A DNA stretch of 64,000 bases from Isoptericola jiangsuensis (GTDB lineage Bacteria; Actinomycetota; Actinomycetes; Actinomycetales; Cellulomonadaceae), in assembly GCF_002563715.1 (NCBI RefSeq), contig NZ_PDJJ01000001.1, positions 806,001-870,000 of the forward strand, written 5' to 3'. The notes under the pieces were generated by a model. The model was not told the origin of the DNA, did not search any database, and saw nothing but the letters and a program-made list of their open reading frames with translations. Below are positions 33,702-41,991 of the stretch, piece by piece. Position 1 is the stretch's first letter. Each line of letters starts with the position of its first letter. Both the position numbers and the translations under genes were made by a program.

Positions 33702-34400
33702 ATGTCCCGCGCCAGCCTGGAGAAGAAGCCCGCCGAGGTCGCGTCGATGTTCGACGGGATCGCCTCGCGCTACGACCTCACCAACGACCTGATCTCCCTC
33801 GGGCAGGACCGCCGCTGGCGGCGTGCCACCGTCGACGCCGTCGCCGCGTCGCCGGGGGAGAAGGTCCTCGACCTCGCCGCCGGGACCGGCACCTCCAGCG
33901 AGCCGTTCGCCCGCGACGGCGCCGTCGTCGTCCCCTCCGACTTCTCCCTCGGCATGCTGCGCGTCGGCAAGGCCCGCCGCGACGACCTCCCGTTCGTCGC
34001 CGGGGACGCCACCCGCCTGCCGTTCGCCGACGCCTCGTTCGACGCCGTCACCATCAGCTTCGGGCTGCGCAACGTCGTCGACACCTCCACCGCGCTGCAC
34101 GAGATGCTGCGCGTCACCCGCCCCGGCGGACGCGTCGTCATCTGCGAGTTCTCGCACCCCACCTGGGCGCCGTTCCGCACCCTGTACATGAACTACCTCA
34201 TGCGGGCGCTGCCCGCCGTCGCCGGTGCCGTCACCCGCGACAAGGGCTCCTACCAGTACCTGGCGGAGTCCATCCGCGCCTGGCCCGACCAGGCCGAGCT
34301 CGGCGCGCTGCTCCTCGACGCCGGCTGGGAGCGCCCGAGCTACCGCAACCTGTCGGGCGGCATCGTCGCCCTGCACCGCGCGGTGCGTCCGCTGGACTGA
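33702..34400 (+). CDS. menG: Demethylmenaquinone methyltransferase
   Basis: MenG (UbiE family) methylates demethylmenaquinone with S-adenosylmethionine, the last step of menaquinone head-group synthesis. The 232-residue protein has [28 protein letters not shown] at the start, the SAM loop [11 protein letters not shown], the family motif [10 protein letters not shown], and the C-terminal [14 protein letters not shown]. It is divergent from menF with 80 bp between. A GACGAT box ends six bases before the ATG, so this start may be leaderless with a weak -10. The structured element A begins 56 bp after the stop, on the same strand. Confidence 0.95.
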   Translation: MSRASLEKKPAEVASMFDGIASRYDLTNDLISLGQDRRWRRATVDAVAASPGEKVLDLAAGTGTSSEPFARDGAVVVPSDFSLGMLRVGKARRDDLPFVAGDATRLPFADASFDAVTISFGLRNVVDTSTALHEMLRVTRPGGRVVICEFSHPTWAPFRTLYMNYLMRALPAVAGAVTRDKGSYQYLAESIRAWPDQAELGALLLDAGWERPSYRNLSGGIVALHRAVRPLD

Positions 34401-34455
34401 GGGTCGTCCTCGTCGGTGGCGTGCGGGCGCTGTTCGGGGCGGGTGCGGGCGTGGC

Positions 34456-34538
34456 GCGGGAGATCGGCGCGCGGTCGCGCTCACGGGCCCCAGGGGGCCC
34501 TCCGCTTCCGGTCTGACGACCGCGCGCCGACCTCCCGC
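34456..34538 (+). repeat. Structured palindromic element, copy A
   Basis: The outer stem is 22 bp (34456-34477 with 34517-34538) with one mismatch, which becomes G-U if read as minus-strand RNA. The apical part carries CGCTCAC, a 7-bp inner hairpin GGGCCCC-AG-GGGGCCC (34485-34500), then TCCGCTTCCGGTCTGA. The flanks next to the inner hairpin match those of copy B read on the other strand, whereas the inner stem sequence is different. It sits 56 bp downstream of menG in the same orientation. Confidence 0.85.
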
Positions 34539-34617
34539 ACCCCGCCCTTTCGTCGTCGGGCGCATCGTGGTCGTGACTTCTCGTGCATCACGCGCTGATG
34601 GGTGAGGACGGACGACG

Positions 34618-34673
34618 TCGGTCGGTGGCGGTGCTGTCGCTCCTCGCGCTGCGAGCACGGGTGCGACCGACCG
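34618..34673. repeat. Third hairpin between the two palindromic elements
   Basis: An 8-bp outer stem (CGGTCGGT/ACCGACCG) encloses a nested GTGCT/AGCAC pair. It lacks the CGCTCAC and CGCTTCC flanks of elements A and B and may be unrelated. Confidence 0.5.
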
Positions 34674-34690
34674 CGGAGGGTGATGCGCGA

Positions 34691-34790
34691 GGCCCGGGTG
34701 GGCGAGGGGTGTGCGCGGTCGTCGGACGGGAAGCGCAGGTCGCGCAGCGACCGTGAGCGCGACCGCGCACACCCCTCGCCCACCCGGGCC
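34691..34790 (-). repeat. Structured palindromic element, copy B (opposite orientation)
   Basis: A perfect 31-bp outer stem (34691-34721 with 34760-34790) around a 38-base loop. Read on the minus strand, the loop is CGCTCAC, an inner hairpin GGTCGC-TGC-GCGACC, then TGCGCTTCCCGTCCGA. The 5' flank is identical to copy A (7 of 7) and the 3' flank matches at 13 of 16. The inner stem differs in sequence but still pairs. It begins 18 bp downstream of the YtxH-like gene, in that gene's orientation. Confidence 0.88.
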
Positions 34791-34807
34791 GGGAGCGAGG
34801 AAGAGCG

Positions 34808-34981
34808 TCAGGACCTGCTGGTGACCTTCTCCTGGACCTCGCTGACCTTCTCCTGGACGCGCGGGTCGTTCCAGGTGTCCACGGCCCAGCCCTTGGCCTT
34901 GTCGAGCTGTTCGCGACCCTTGTCGGTGCCGAGGAAGTACCCCAGCGCGACGCCGGCGGCGAGGGTGGTGATGGCCTTCAT
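34808..34981 (-). CDS. Small YtxH-like protein
   Basis: A 57-residue protein. It has a hydrophobic N-terminus with a glycine-rich helix (ITTLAAGVALGYFLGTDKG) and an amphipathic charged C-terminal half (VQEKVSEVQEKVTSRS) that could form a short coiled coil. This matches small YtxH-type stress-associated proteins of Gram-positive bacteria. The ATG at 34981 has an excellent AGGAGG nine bases upstream, the strongest argument that it is translated. Element B follows its stop. Confidence 0.82.
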   Translation of the reverse strand: MKAITTLAAGVALGYFLGTDKGREQLDKAKGWAVDTWNDPRVQEKVSEVQEKVTSRS

Positions 34982-35080
34982 GATGTCGAGCCTCCTGGGT
35001 GATGGGGCGGTCGGGCGGTGTGCCCTCGACCGTATGTCGTGACCTGGCGGGACGCCAGTGTGCCCCGACTCGCGCCGAGG

Positions 35081-35125
35081 TCAGGCTTGCCTTCCTACAC
35101 AGACTTCCGTCAGTGTGGTTAGAGT
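35081..35125 (+). promoter_or_regulatory. Promoter region of the reductase/nuo operon
   Basis: TAGAGT at 35120-35125 is the best -10 box, with a predicted transcript start near 35132. Upstream at 35081-35099 is an AGGC-TT-GCCT palindrome faintly like a DtxR iron box (10 of 19 consensus positions). No good -35 is visible. Confidence 0.35.
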
Positions 35126-35137
35126 GCTCGCAGAACG

Positions 35138-35155
35138 TTGTGATCGGGTTCACAA
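35138..35155. promoter_or_regulatory. Rex-type operator TTGTGA-N6-TCACAA ahead of the reductase/nuo operon
   Basis: TTGTGATCGGGTTCACAA has perfect 6-bp half-sites. Its right arm TTCACAA is a full match to the Rex half-site and the left arm differs only at the last base. It lies just downstream of the predicted transcript start and 49 bp before the GTG at 35204, a position suited to repression. Crp/GlxR sites share the TGTGA-N6-TCACA core and cannot be excluded. Confidence 0.7.
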
Positions 35156-35203
35156 GGATGCTTCGGCAATGGCGTCGAGGTCTCACTTTCCAGGAGGTGA
35201 GCA

Positions 35204-36517
35204 GTGCGAGCAGCGCAGGGTGACGACGCGGACGTGATCGTCGTGGGCGCCGGCCCCGCCGGTGCCTCGACCGCGCACTGGTGCGCCTCCGCCGGTCTCG
35301 ACGTCCTGCTGCTCGACAAGGCCGAGTTCCCCCGCGACAAGGTGTGCGGCGACGGGCTGACCCCGCGTGCCGTGGCCGAGCTGGCCCGCATGGGCGTGGA
35401 CACCCGCGAGCAGGACGGCTGGATCCGCAACGAGGGGCTGCGCGTCGTGGCGGGCGGGCGATCCTGGGAGCTCGCGTGGCCGGAGCTCACCACGTACCCC
35501 GGGTACGGCATGGCCCGGTCCCGCATGTCGCTCGACCACCGGCTCGTGCAGCACGCCCAGGCGTCGGGCGCGAAGCTGGTCGAGCGCGCCAAGGTCACCG
35601 GGCCCGTCGTGGACGAGCGCTCGGGCCGGGTCGTCGGCGTGACCTCGCAGCCGCTGGACGGCCGCGGCCGGGCCGACGGCGCGGTGCGCACCTACCGGGC
35701 TCCCGTGGTCGTCGCGGCCGACGGCGTGTCGTCGCGGTTCGCGACGGGCCTGGGGATCACGCGCCGCGACGACCGCCCGATGGGCACGGCCGTGCGGACC
35801 TACTTCCGCACCGAGGGCACGTCGCGGCACGCCGACCGGTTCATGGAGTCGCACCTGGAGCTGTGGGACGGCGCGCCGGGCGCGTCCAACCTCCTGCCGG
35901 GCTACGGCTGGATCTTCGCGCTCGGCGACGGGACGGCCAACGTGGGCCTCGGCTCGGTGAGCTCGACCCCGGCGCGGCAGTCCGCCATCGGCCACGACTA
36001 CCGGGCGCTGCTGGACACGTGGATGCGCACCAGCCCGCCCGAGTGGGGCTTCACGCCCGACAACCAGACCGGACCCGTGCGGGGCGCGGCGCTGCCGATG
36101 GGCTTCAACCGGTCGCCCCTGTACTCGCGCGGCACGTTCCTCGTGGGCGACGCCGCCGGGATGGTCAGCCCGTTCAACGGCGAGGGCATCGCCTACGGCC
36201 TGCAGGCCGGGCGCGTCGCCGCGGAGTCCATCGCGCAGGCCCGCACCCGCGTCACCGACGACGCCCGGGAGCGGACGCTCGCCACCTACGCCGAGCGCAT
36301 GCGCGCCGACCTGGGCGGCTACTACACGCTGGGCCGCCTGTTCGTGCGGCTCATCGAGCACCCCGCGGTCATGCGGGCGTGCGTGCGGTACGGGCTGCCC
36401 CGACCCGTGGTCATGCAGTTCGTGCTCAAGCTGCTGTCCGACTGCTACGAGCCCCGCGGCGGCGACTGGGTCGACCGGGTCATCGCGGGCCTGACGAGGG
36501 TGGTGCCGAAGGCATGA
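35204..36517 (+). CDS. menJ: Geranylgeranyl reductase family FAD protein (MenJ-like menaquinone reductase)
   Basis: A 437-residue flavoprotein that should saturate one or more isoprene units of the menaquinone tail, as MenJ does in mycobacteria. It has the FAD Rossmann motif VVGAGPAGASTAHW near the N-terminus, the family sequence PRDKVCGDGLTPRAV with its conserved Cys, PGYGWIFALGDGTANVGLG, and the second FAD motif FLVGDAAGMVSPFNGEGIAYGL. The GTG start has AGGAGG nine bases upstream. It directly precedes nuoA, as in other actinobacteria, and a Rex-type operator lies in its leader. The menaquinone assignment is by family and context. Confidence 0.85.
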   Translation: MRAAQGDDADVIVVGAGPAGASTAHWCASAGLDVLLLDKAEFPRDKVCGDGLTPRAVAELARMGVDTREQDGWIRNEGLRVVAGGRSWELAWPELTTYPGYGMARSRMSLDHRLVQHAQASGAKLVERAKVTGPVVDERSGRVVGVTSQPLDGRGRADGAVRTYRAPVVVAADGVSSRFATGLGITRRDDRPMGTAVRTYFRTEGTSRHADRFMESHLELWDGAPGASNLLPGYGWIFALGDGTANVGLGSVSSTPARQSAIGHDYRALLDTWMRTSPPEWGFTPDNQTGPVRGAALPMGFNRSPLYSRGTFLVGDAAGMVSPFNGEGIAYGLQAGRVAAESIAQARTRVTDDARERTLATYAERMRADLGGYYTLGRLFVRLIEHPAVMRACVRYGLPRPVVMQFVLKLLSDCYEPRGGDWVDRVIAGLTRVVPKA

Positions 36518-36622
36518 GCACGAGGAACGCCCGGAACGAGGCACCCCGGTGTCGGGGCGGGGCCGATCCGGCATGAGGTCCGCAGTGGCACGACGATGTG
36601 GCACGACCGTGGAGGAGAACCG

Positions 36623-36985
36623 ATGAGCAACCCGTACGTCCCGGTGCTGGTCCTCATGGGGATCGCCGGCGTCCTCGCGCTCGGCGGGGTGGCGGCGAGC
36701 GCCGTCATCGGCCCGAAGCGGTACAACCGGGCGAAGCTCGACGCGTACGAGTGCGGCATCGAGCCGACACCGCACGCGACCGGCGGCGGACGCCTGCCGG
36801 TGAAGTACTACCTGGTGGCGATGACCTTCATCGTGTTCGACATCGAGGTCGTGTTCCTCTACCCGTGGGCGGTCGACTTCACCGTCCTGGCCGGGTTCGG
36901 GCTGGCGGCGATGCTGATCTTCCTGGCGCTCATCACCGTGCCGTTCGTGTACGAGTGGCGGCGCGGCGGGTTCGACTGGGTCTGA
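36623..36985 (+). CDS. nuoA: NADH-quinone oxidoreductase subunit A
   Basis: A membrane-arm subunit of complex I near the quinone site. The 120-residue protein has three helices. It carries the conserved loop [10 protein letters not shown] (with the Cys that switches exposure during activation in other complexes) and the acidic helix [13 protein letters not shown]. The ATG at 36623 has GGAGGAGA upstream, and 105 bp separate it from the reductase gene. It is the first of fourteen nuo genes in standard order. Confidence 0.97.
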   Translation: MSNPYVPVLVLMGIAGVLALGGVAASAVIGPKRYNRAKLDAYECGIEPTPHATGGGRLPVKYYLVAMTFIVFDIEVVFLYPWAVDFTVLAGFGLAAMLIFLALITVPFVYEWRRGGFDWV

Positions 36986-37043
36986 CGGACGAAACGGCAA
37001 GGGTGCCGGCCGCGGCCGGCACCACTCCTGGGGAGGAGGGGTC

Positions 37044-37595
37044 ATGGGGCTGGAAGAAGCGCCGTCAGGGTTCCTGCTGACGACGATCGAGGACCTGGCG
37101 GGCTACCTGCGCAAGGCGTCGGTGTGGCCGGTGACGTTCGGCCTGGCGTGCTGCGCCATCGAGATGATGGCGGCGGGGGCGTCACGGTTCGACCTGTCCC
37201 GCTTCGGCATGGAGGTGTTCCGCGCCTCGCCGCGCCAGGCCGACCTCATGATCGTGGCCGGGCGGGTCAGCCAGAAGATGGCACCCGTCGTGCGGCAGGT
37301 CTACGACCAGATGAGCGAGCCCAAGTGGGTGCTGTCGATGGGCGTGTGCGCGTCCAGCGGCGGCATGTTCAACAACTACGCGATCGTCCAGGGCGTCGAC
37401 CACATCGTCCCGGTCGACATCTACCTGCCCGGCTGCCCGCCGCGGCCCGAGATGCTCATCAACGCCATCCTGGCGCTGCACCAGCAGATCGCCGACTCCC
37501 CGCTGGGCGTCAACCGGGCCGAGGTCGCCAAGGCCGCCGAGGCCGCGGCGCTCGAGGCCACGCCCACGTCCCAGATGATCGGCCTGCTGCGGTGA
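37044..37595 (+). CDS. nuoB: NADH-quinone oxidoreductase subunit B
   Basis: NuoB carries cluster N2, the [4Fe-4S] centre that reduces menaquinone. The ligands Cys36-Cys37 ([10 protein letters not shown]), Cys102 (MGVCASSGG) and Cys131 (LPGCPPRPE) are all present in the 183-residue protein. GGGGAGGAGG lies upstream of the ATG. Its stop overlaps the nuoC GTG. Confidence 0.97.
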   Translation: MGLEEAPSGFLLTTIEDLAGYLRKASVWPVTFGLACCAIEMMAAGASRFDLSRFGMEVFRASPRQADLMIVAGRVSQKMAPVVRQVYDQMSEPKWVLSMGVCASSGGMFNNYAIVQGVDHIVPVDIYLPGCPPRPEMLINAILALHQQIADSPLGVNRAEVAKAAEAAALEATPTSQMIGLLR

Positions 37596-38365
37596 GCGCC
37601 GGCGACGAGGTGATGAAGGACCTCCAGGGCCCCACCACCCCCGACGCCGCCACGGGAGCCCCGACGGCGGAGGTCGTCCGGGAGCACACCGGCATGTTCG
37701 GCGTCCACGGGACGGGCGACACCACCGGGTACGGCGGGCTGGTGCGGGTGCTGACCATGCCGGCGGCCGCGACCCGCCCCTACGGCGGCTGGTTCGACGA
37801 GGCCGTCGACGTGCTCGCCGAGGTCCTCGCGGAGTCCGGCGTCGCGTTCGACGACGCCGTCGAGCGGGTCGTCGTCACCGACCCCCGCCGACGGGCCGAG
37901 GGCGAGCCGCCCAGCACCGACGCCGAGCTCACCCTCTACGTGCGGCGCGAGCACCTCGTCGCGGTCTGCCGGGTGCTGCGCGACGACCAGGACCTCCGGT
38001 TCGAGCTGTCCCTCGGGGTGTCCGGGGCGCACTACCCGCAGGACCCGGGCCGCGAGCTGCACGCGCTCTACCACCTGACGTCCGTCACGCACGGCCGCCG
38101 GGTGCGCGTCGAGGTCACCTGCCCCGACGCGGACCCGCACCTGCCCACCACGACCGGCGTCTACCCCGCCAACGACTGGCACGAGCGCGAGACGTGGGAC
38201 TTCTTCGGGATCGTCTTCGACGGCCACCCCGGGCTCGCCCGCATCGAGATGCCCGACGACTGGCCCGGCCACCCCCAGCGCAAGGACTACCCGCTCGGCG
38301 GCATCCCCGTGGAGTACAAGGGCGCCACGGTGCCGCCGCCGGACACGAGGAGGCGGTACTCATGA
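37592..38365 (+). CDS. nuoC: NADH-quinone oxidoreductase subunit C
   Basis: A peripheral-arm subunit bridging NuoB and NuoD (30-kDa family). The 257-residue protein has the signature [16 protein letters not shown] and a late [11 protein letters not shown]. About 60 extra residues precede the conserved domain. The GTG at 37592 overlaps the nuoB stop (GTGA). An ATG at 37613 with a weak GAGG is the alternative start. It is ATGA-coupled to nuoD. Confidence 0.92.
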   Translation: MSAGDEVMKDLQGPTTPDAATGAPTAEVVREHTGMFGVHGTGDTTGYGGLVRVLTMPAAATRPYGGWFDEAVDVLAEVLAESGVAFDDAVERVVVTDPRRRAEGEPPSTDAELTLYVRREHLVAVCRVLRDDQDLRFELSLGVSGAHYPQDPGRELHALYHLTSVTHGRRVRVEVTCPDADPHLPTTTGVYPANDWHERETWDFFGIVFDGHPGLARIEMPDDWPGHPQRKDYPLGGIPVEYKGATVPPPDTRRRYS

Positions 38366-39711
38366 CCGCGACCGCGGGCATCCCGCACGCCACCCGACCC
38401 GCGTCGGAGGACTACGGGCCCGGCGTCGCCGGGTTCGAGGCGTCCGGCGGCGACTGGGACGAGATCGCGCGCGAGGCCATCGGCGAGGAACGGATCGTCG
38501 TCAACATGGGCCCCCAGCACCCGTCCACGCACGGCGTGCTGCGGCTCATGCTGGAGATCGACGGCGAGACGGTCACCGAGGCCCGGTGCGGCGTCGGCTA
38601 CCTCCACACCGGCATCGAGAAGAACATGGAGTTCCGCACCTGGACGCAGGGCACCACGTTCTGCACCCGGATGGACTACCTCGCGCCGTTCTTCCAGGAG
38701 ACCGCGTACTGCCTCGGCACGGAGCGACTCCTCGGCGTCACCGACGACGTCCCCGAGCGGGCCAGCGTCATCCGGGTGCTCGTCATGGAGCTCAACCGGG
38801 TCGCCTCCCACCTGGTGTGCCTCGGCACCGGCGGCAACGAGATGGGCGCCACCACCGTCATGACCATCGGGTTCACCGGCCGTGAGGAGATCCTGCGGAT
38901 CTTCGAGGCCATCACCGGCCTGCGCATGAACCACGCGTACGTGCGCCCCGGCGGCGTCGCCCAGGACGTCCCGGCCGACCTCACCGACCAGGTGCGCGCC
39001 GCCCTGCCGAAGGTCCGCGGCTACCTCAAGGACCTCGGCGACCTCATGCTCGCCAACCCGATCTTCAAGTCCCGCCTGCAGGGCGTCGGCGCGCTCAACC
39101 TCGCCGGCTGCTTCGCGCTCGGCATCACCGGGCCGGTGCTGCGCTCCGCGGGCCACCCGTACGACGTCCGCAAGGCGTTCCCGTACTCCGGCTACGAGAC
39201 GTACGACTTCGACGTCCCCACCGACACCGCGGCCGACTGCTACTCCCGCGTCGTCATCCGGCTGGAGGAGTGCTACCAGTCGCTGCGCATCGTCGAGCAG
39301 TGCCTCGACCGGCTCGACGCCACCGTCGGGGCGCCGGTCATGGTCGCCGACAAGAAGATCGCGTGGCCCGCCCAGCTCGCCGTCGGGTCCGACGGCCAGG
39401 GCAACTCCCTCGACCACATCCGCCGCATCATGGGCGAGTCGATGGAGGCCCTCATCCACCACTTCAAGCTCGTCACCGAGGGCTTCGGGGTCCCGGCCGG
39501 GCAGACGTGGCAGACGGTCGAGCACCCCCGCGGCGAGCTCGGCGTCCACCTCGTGTCCGACGGCGGCACCCGCCCCTACCGGGCCCACTTCCGCGACCCG
39601 TCGTTCAACAACCTCCAGGCCGTGTCCGTCATGTGCGAGGGCGGCCAGGTGGCCGACGTCGTCGTCGCGGTCGCGTCCCTCGACCCCGTGCTGGGAGGCG
39701 TGGACCGATGA
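38362..39711 (+). CDS. nuoD: NADH-quinone oxidoreductase subunit D
   Basis: The 49-kDa family subunit that forms most of the quinone head-group pocket. The 449-residue protein has the quinone-binding His loop [14 protein letters not shown], the conserved Tyr in CTRMDYLAP, and the C-terminal [23 protein letters not shown]-type ending that continues into NuoE's start. Both ends overlap neighbours by ATGA. Confidence 0.97.
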   Translation: MTATAGIPHATRPASEDYGPGVAGFEASGGDWDEIAREAIGEERIVVNMGPQHPSTHGVLRLMLEIDGETVTEARCGVGYLHTGIEKNMEFRTWTQGTTFCTRMDYLAPFFQETAYCLGTERLLGVTDDVPERASVIRVLVMELNRVASHLVCLGTGGNEMGATTVMTIGFTGREEILRIFEAITGLRMNHAYVRPGGVAQDVPADLTDQVRAALPKVRGYLKDLGDLMLANPIFKSRLQGVGALNLAGCFALGITGPVLRSAGHPYDVRKAFPYSGYETYDFDVPTDTAADCYSRVVIRLEECYQSLRIVEQCLDRLDATVGAPVMVADKKIAWPAQLAVGSDGQGNSLDHIRRIMGESMEALIHHFKLVTEGFGVPAGQTWQTVEHPRGELGVHLVSDGGTRPYRAHFRDPSFNNLQAVSVMCEGGQVADVVVAVASLDPVLGGVDR

Positions 39712-40664
39712 CCGCCGAACCCCTGGGCGCCCGCTCGCGCACCGGCTACGACGCCGCCACCCTGGAGGCGCTCACCGCCGACGCCGAGCGGATCAAGGCC
39801 CGCTACCCCGACGAGCGGTCCGGCCTCCTCCCGATGCTGCACCTGGTGCAGTCCGTCGAGGGGTACGTCAGCCGCGACGGCATCGTGTTCTGCGCCGAAC
39901 AGCTCGGGCTCACCGCCGCCGAGGTGTCCGCCGTCGCGACGTTCTACACCCAGTACAAGCGCCACCCCAACGGCGAGTACACGGTCGGCGTCTGCACCAA
40001 CACGCTGTGCGCCGTCATGGGCGGCGACGCCATCTTCGACCGGCTCAGCCAGCACCTCGACGTCGGCCACGACGAGACCACGCCCGACGGCGCCATCACG
40101 CTCGAGCGCGTCGAGTGCAACGCCGCGTGCGACTACGCGCCCGTCGTGATGGTCAACTGGGAGTTCTTCGACAACCAGACGCCCGAGTCCGCCACCGAGC
40201 TCGCCGACCGGCTGCGCGCCGGCGAGGACGTGGCCCCCACGCGCGGCGCCGCGAGCGTCTGCTCGTTCAAGGCGATGAGCCGCGTGCTCGCGGGCTTCCC
40301 GGACGGCCGCGCGGACGAGGGCGTCGGGGCGGGGGACGCGACGCTCGCCGGGCTGCGCCTGGCGCGGGCTGCCGCGGCGGTCGACGAGCCGTCGGGGTCG
40401 GGTCCGACCGGTGCGGGGGACGCCTCGTCGGCGGGCACGCCATCCGCCTCGGTCGTCCCTCCCTCGGCTCCCGCCAGGCCCGACCAGCCCGCCGACGAGG
40501 CGTCCCCCGCACCGGCCTCCGCCGACGGGGCCGCGCCGGAGACCGGCGGGGAGCAGTCGAGCGCCGAGCGCACGGAGGTCGCGCCGGAGGACGACGAGGC
40601 GGCTCGCCTGCCCGACGGCGGGAAGCCGAACCCGGAGCCGGAGAAGGGTGGCGACGATGACTGA
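39708..40664 (+). CDS. nuoE: NADH-quinone oxidoreductase subunit E with long disordered tail
   Basis: The 24-kDa subunit carrying the [2Fe-2S] cluster N1a, ligated by Cys96, Cys101, Cys137 and Cys141. The folded domain ends near residue 200. The protein then continues to residue 318 in an Ala/Pro/Ser/Glu/Asp-rich tail, much longer than the roughly 165-250 residues usual for NuoE. A perfect 29-bp inverted repeat lies inside this tail (codons 234-243 and 260-270). The gene overlaps nuoF by 8 bp. Confidence 0.95.
   Translation: MTAEPLGARSRTGYDAATLEALTADAERIKARYPDERSGLLPMLHLVQSVEGYVSRDGIVFCAEQLGLTAAEVSAVATFYTQYKRHPNGEYTVGVCTNTLCAVMGGDAIFDRLSQHLDVGHDETTPDGAITLERVECNAACDYAPVVMVNWEFFDNQTPESATELADRLRAGEDVAPTRGAASVCSFKAMSRVLAGFPDGRADEGVGAGDATLAGLRLARAAAAVDEPSGSGPTGAGDASSAGTPSASVVPPSAPARPDQPADEASPAPASADGAAPETGGEQSSAERTEVAPEDDEAARLPDGGKPNPEPEKGGDDD
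40408..40515. repeat. 29-bp perfect inverted repeat inside the nuoE tail
   Basis: Bases 40408-40436 are the exact reverse complement of 40487-40515, with 50 bp between. Inversion of the 50 bp would replace [17 protein letters not shown] by [17 protein letters not shown], with no frameshift and no stop. No recombinase gene is nearby. Confidence 0.95.
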
Positions 40665-41991
40665 CCTGCTGCCGGTCCTGACGGACACGTGGGACCACGA
40701 CCGGTCGTGGAAGCTGGCGACGTACGAGGCCGCCGGCGGGTACGCGGGCCTGCGGGCCGCGCTCGCCATGGACCCGGGCGACGTCGTGCAGGCCGTCAAG
40801 GACTCGGGGCTGCGCGGCCGCGGCGGCGCGGGCTTCCCCACGGGCATGAAGTGGGGCTTCCTGCCCCCGCCCGACGGCGGCCCGCGGTACCTCGTGGTCA
40901 ACGCGGACGAGTCCGAACCGGGCACGTGCAAGGACATCCCGCTGATGATGGCGAGCCCGCAGCACCTCGTCGAGGGCGTGATCATCACCAGCTACGCGAT
41001 CGGCTGCCACCACGCGTTCATCTACGTGCGCGGCGAGGTGCTGCACGTGTACCGGCGCCTGCTGGAGGCGGTGCGCGAGGCGTACGACGCGGGCTACCTG
41101 GGCACCGACATCCAGGGCTCGGGGTTCGACCTGGAGGTCACGGTGCACGCCGGGGCAGGCGCGTACATCTGCGGCGAGGAGACGGCGCTGCTCGACTCCC
41201 TGGAGGGGCGGCGCGGACAGCCGCGGCTGAAGCCGCCGTTCCCTGCCGTCGCGGGCCTGTACGCCCGGCCGACGGTGGTCAACAACGTCGAGTCCATCGC
41301 GTCGGTCCCCGGGATCGTCGCGCGCGGCGCGGACTGGTTCGCAGGGATGGGCACCGAGAAGTCCCAGGGCCACGGCCTGTTCTCCCTGTCGGGGCACGTC
41401 GTGACGCCCGGCCAGTACGAGGCGCCGCTCGGCATCACGCTGCGCGAGCTCCTCGACCTCGCCGGGGGAGTCCGGCCCGGCCACGAGCTGAAGTTCTGGA
41501 CGCCGGGCGGGTCGTCCACGCCGATCTTCACCGCGGAGCACCTGGACGTCCCGCTCGACTACGAGTCCGTCGGGGCCGCCGGGTCGATGCTCGGCACGCG
41601 CGCCCTGCAGATCTTCGACGACACCACCTGCGTGGTGCGGGCCGTGAGCCGCTGGACCGACTTCTACGCGCACGAGTCGTGCGGCAAGTGCACCCCCTGC
41701 CGCGAGGGCACCTACTGGCTCAAGCAGGTGCTGCACCGCATCGAGGCGGGCCTCGGCGAGGAACGTGACGTCGACCTGCTGCTCGACCTGTGCGACAACA
41801 TCCTCGGCCGGGCGTTCTGCGCGCTGGGCGACGGCGCGACGTCGCCGATCACGTCCAGCATCCAGTACTTCCGCGACGAGTACGAGGCCCACCTGGGCGG
41901 GCGCGGCTGCCCGTTCGACCCGGCCCGGTCCACCCTGTTCGACGACACCCCCGAGGCGCCGACGGCGCTCGCCGGGGCGGGAGGCCGCTGA
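40657..41991 (+). CDS. nuoF: NADH-quinone oxidoreductase subunit F
   Basis: The NADH-oxidising flavoprotein subunit. In 444 residues it shows the FMN loop [10 protein letters not shown] (54-63), [13 protein letters not shown], the NADH/FMN region [15 protein letters not shown], and the [4Fe-4S] N3 ligands Cys342, 345, 348 ([11 protein letters not shown]) and Cys388. It overlaps nuoE by 8 bp at the start and nuoG by TGATG at the end. Confidence 0.97.
   Translation: MTDLLPVLTDTWDHDRSWKLATYEAAGGYAGLRAALAMDPGDVVQAVKDSGLRGRGGAGFPTGMKWGFLPPPDGGPRYLVVNADESEPGTCKDIPLMMASPQHLVEGVIITSYAIGCHHAFIYVRGEVLHVYRRLLEAVREAYDAGYLGTDIQGSGFDLEVTVHAGAGAYICGEETALLDSLEGRRGQPRLKPPFPAVAGLYARPTVVNNVESIASVPGIVARGADWFAGMGTEKSQGHGLFSLSGHVVTPGQYEAPLGITLRELLDLAGGVRPGHELKFWTPGGSSTPIFTAEHLDVPLDYESVGAAGSMLGTRALQIFDDTTCVVRAVSRWTDFYAHESCGKCTPCREGTYWLKQVLHRIEAGLGEERDVDLLLDLCDNILGRAFCALGDGATSPITSSIQYFRDEYEAHLGGRGCPFDPARSTLFDDTPEAPTALAGAGGR

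Larger units (their letters stand above)
34401..34807. other. Gene-free stretch made of nested inverted repeats
   Basis: The 407 bp between menG and the small YtxH-like gene contain no convincing gene. They hold two copies of a palindromic element in opposite orientation (A at 34456-34538, B at 34691-34790) and, between them, a third hairpin (CGGTCGGT at 34618-34625 with ACCGACCG at 34666-34673, with an inner GTGCT/AGCAC pair). Open frames through this region have no ribosome sites or recognisable products. Confidence 0.8.

Noticed and set aside
34501-34525. Hammerhead ribozyme core (CTGACGA fits CUGANGA) in element A
   Set aside because: Copy B has CCGACGA at the same place and the required GAAA strand and three-way junction are missing. 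The resemblance is chance.
34225-34605. Open frames running from menG into the intergenic hairpins
   Set aside because: They are Arg/Pro-rich, overlap menG in another frame and lack ribosome sites.
34456-34790. Integron attC site or IS terminal inverted repeats
   Set aside because: No integrase, transposase, target-site duplication or attC core sites are present, and each copy is a self-contained palindrome rather than the end of a mobile element.
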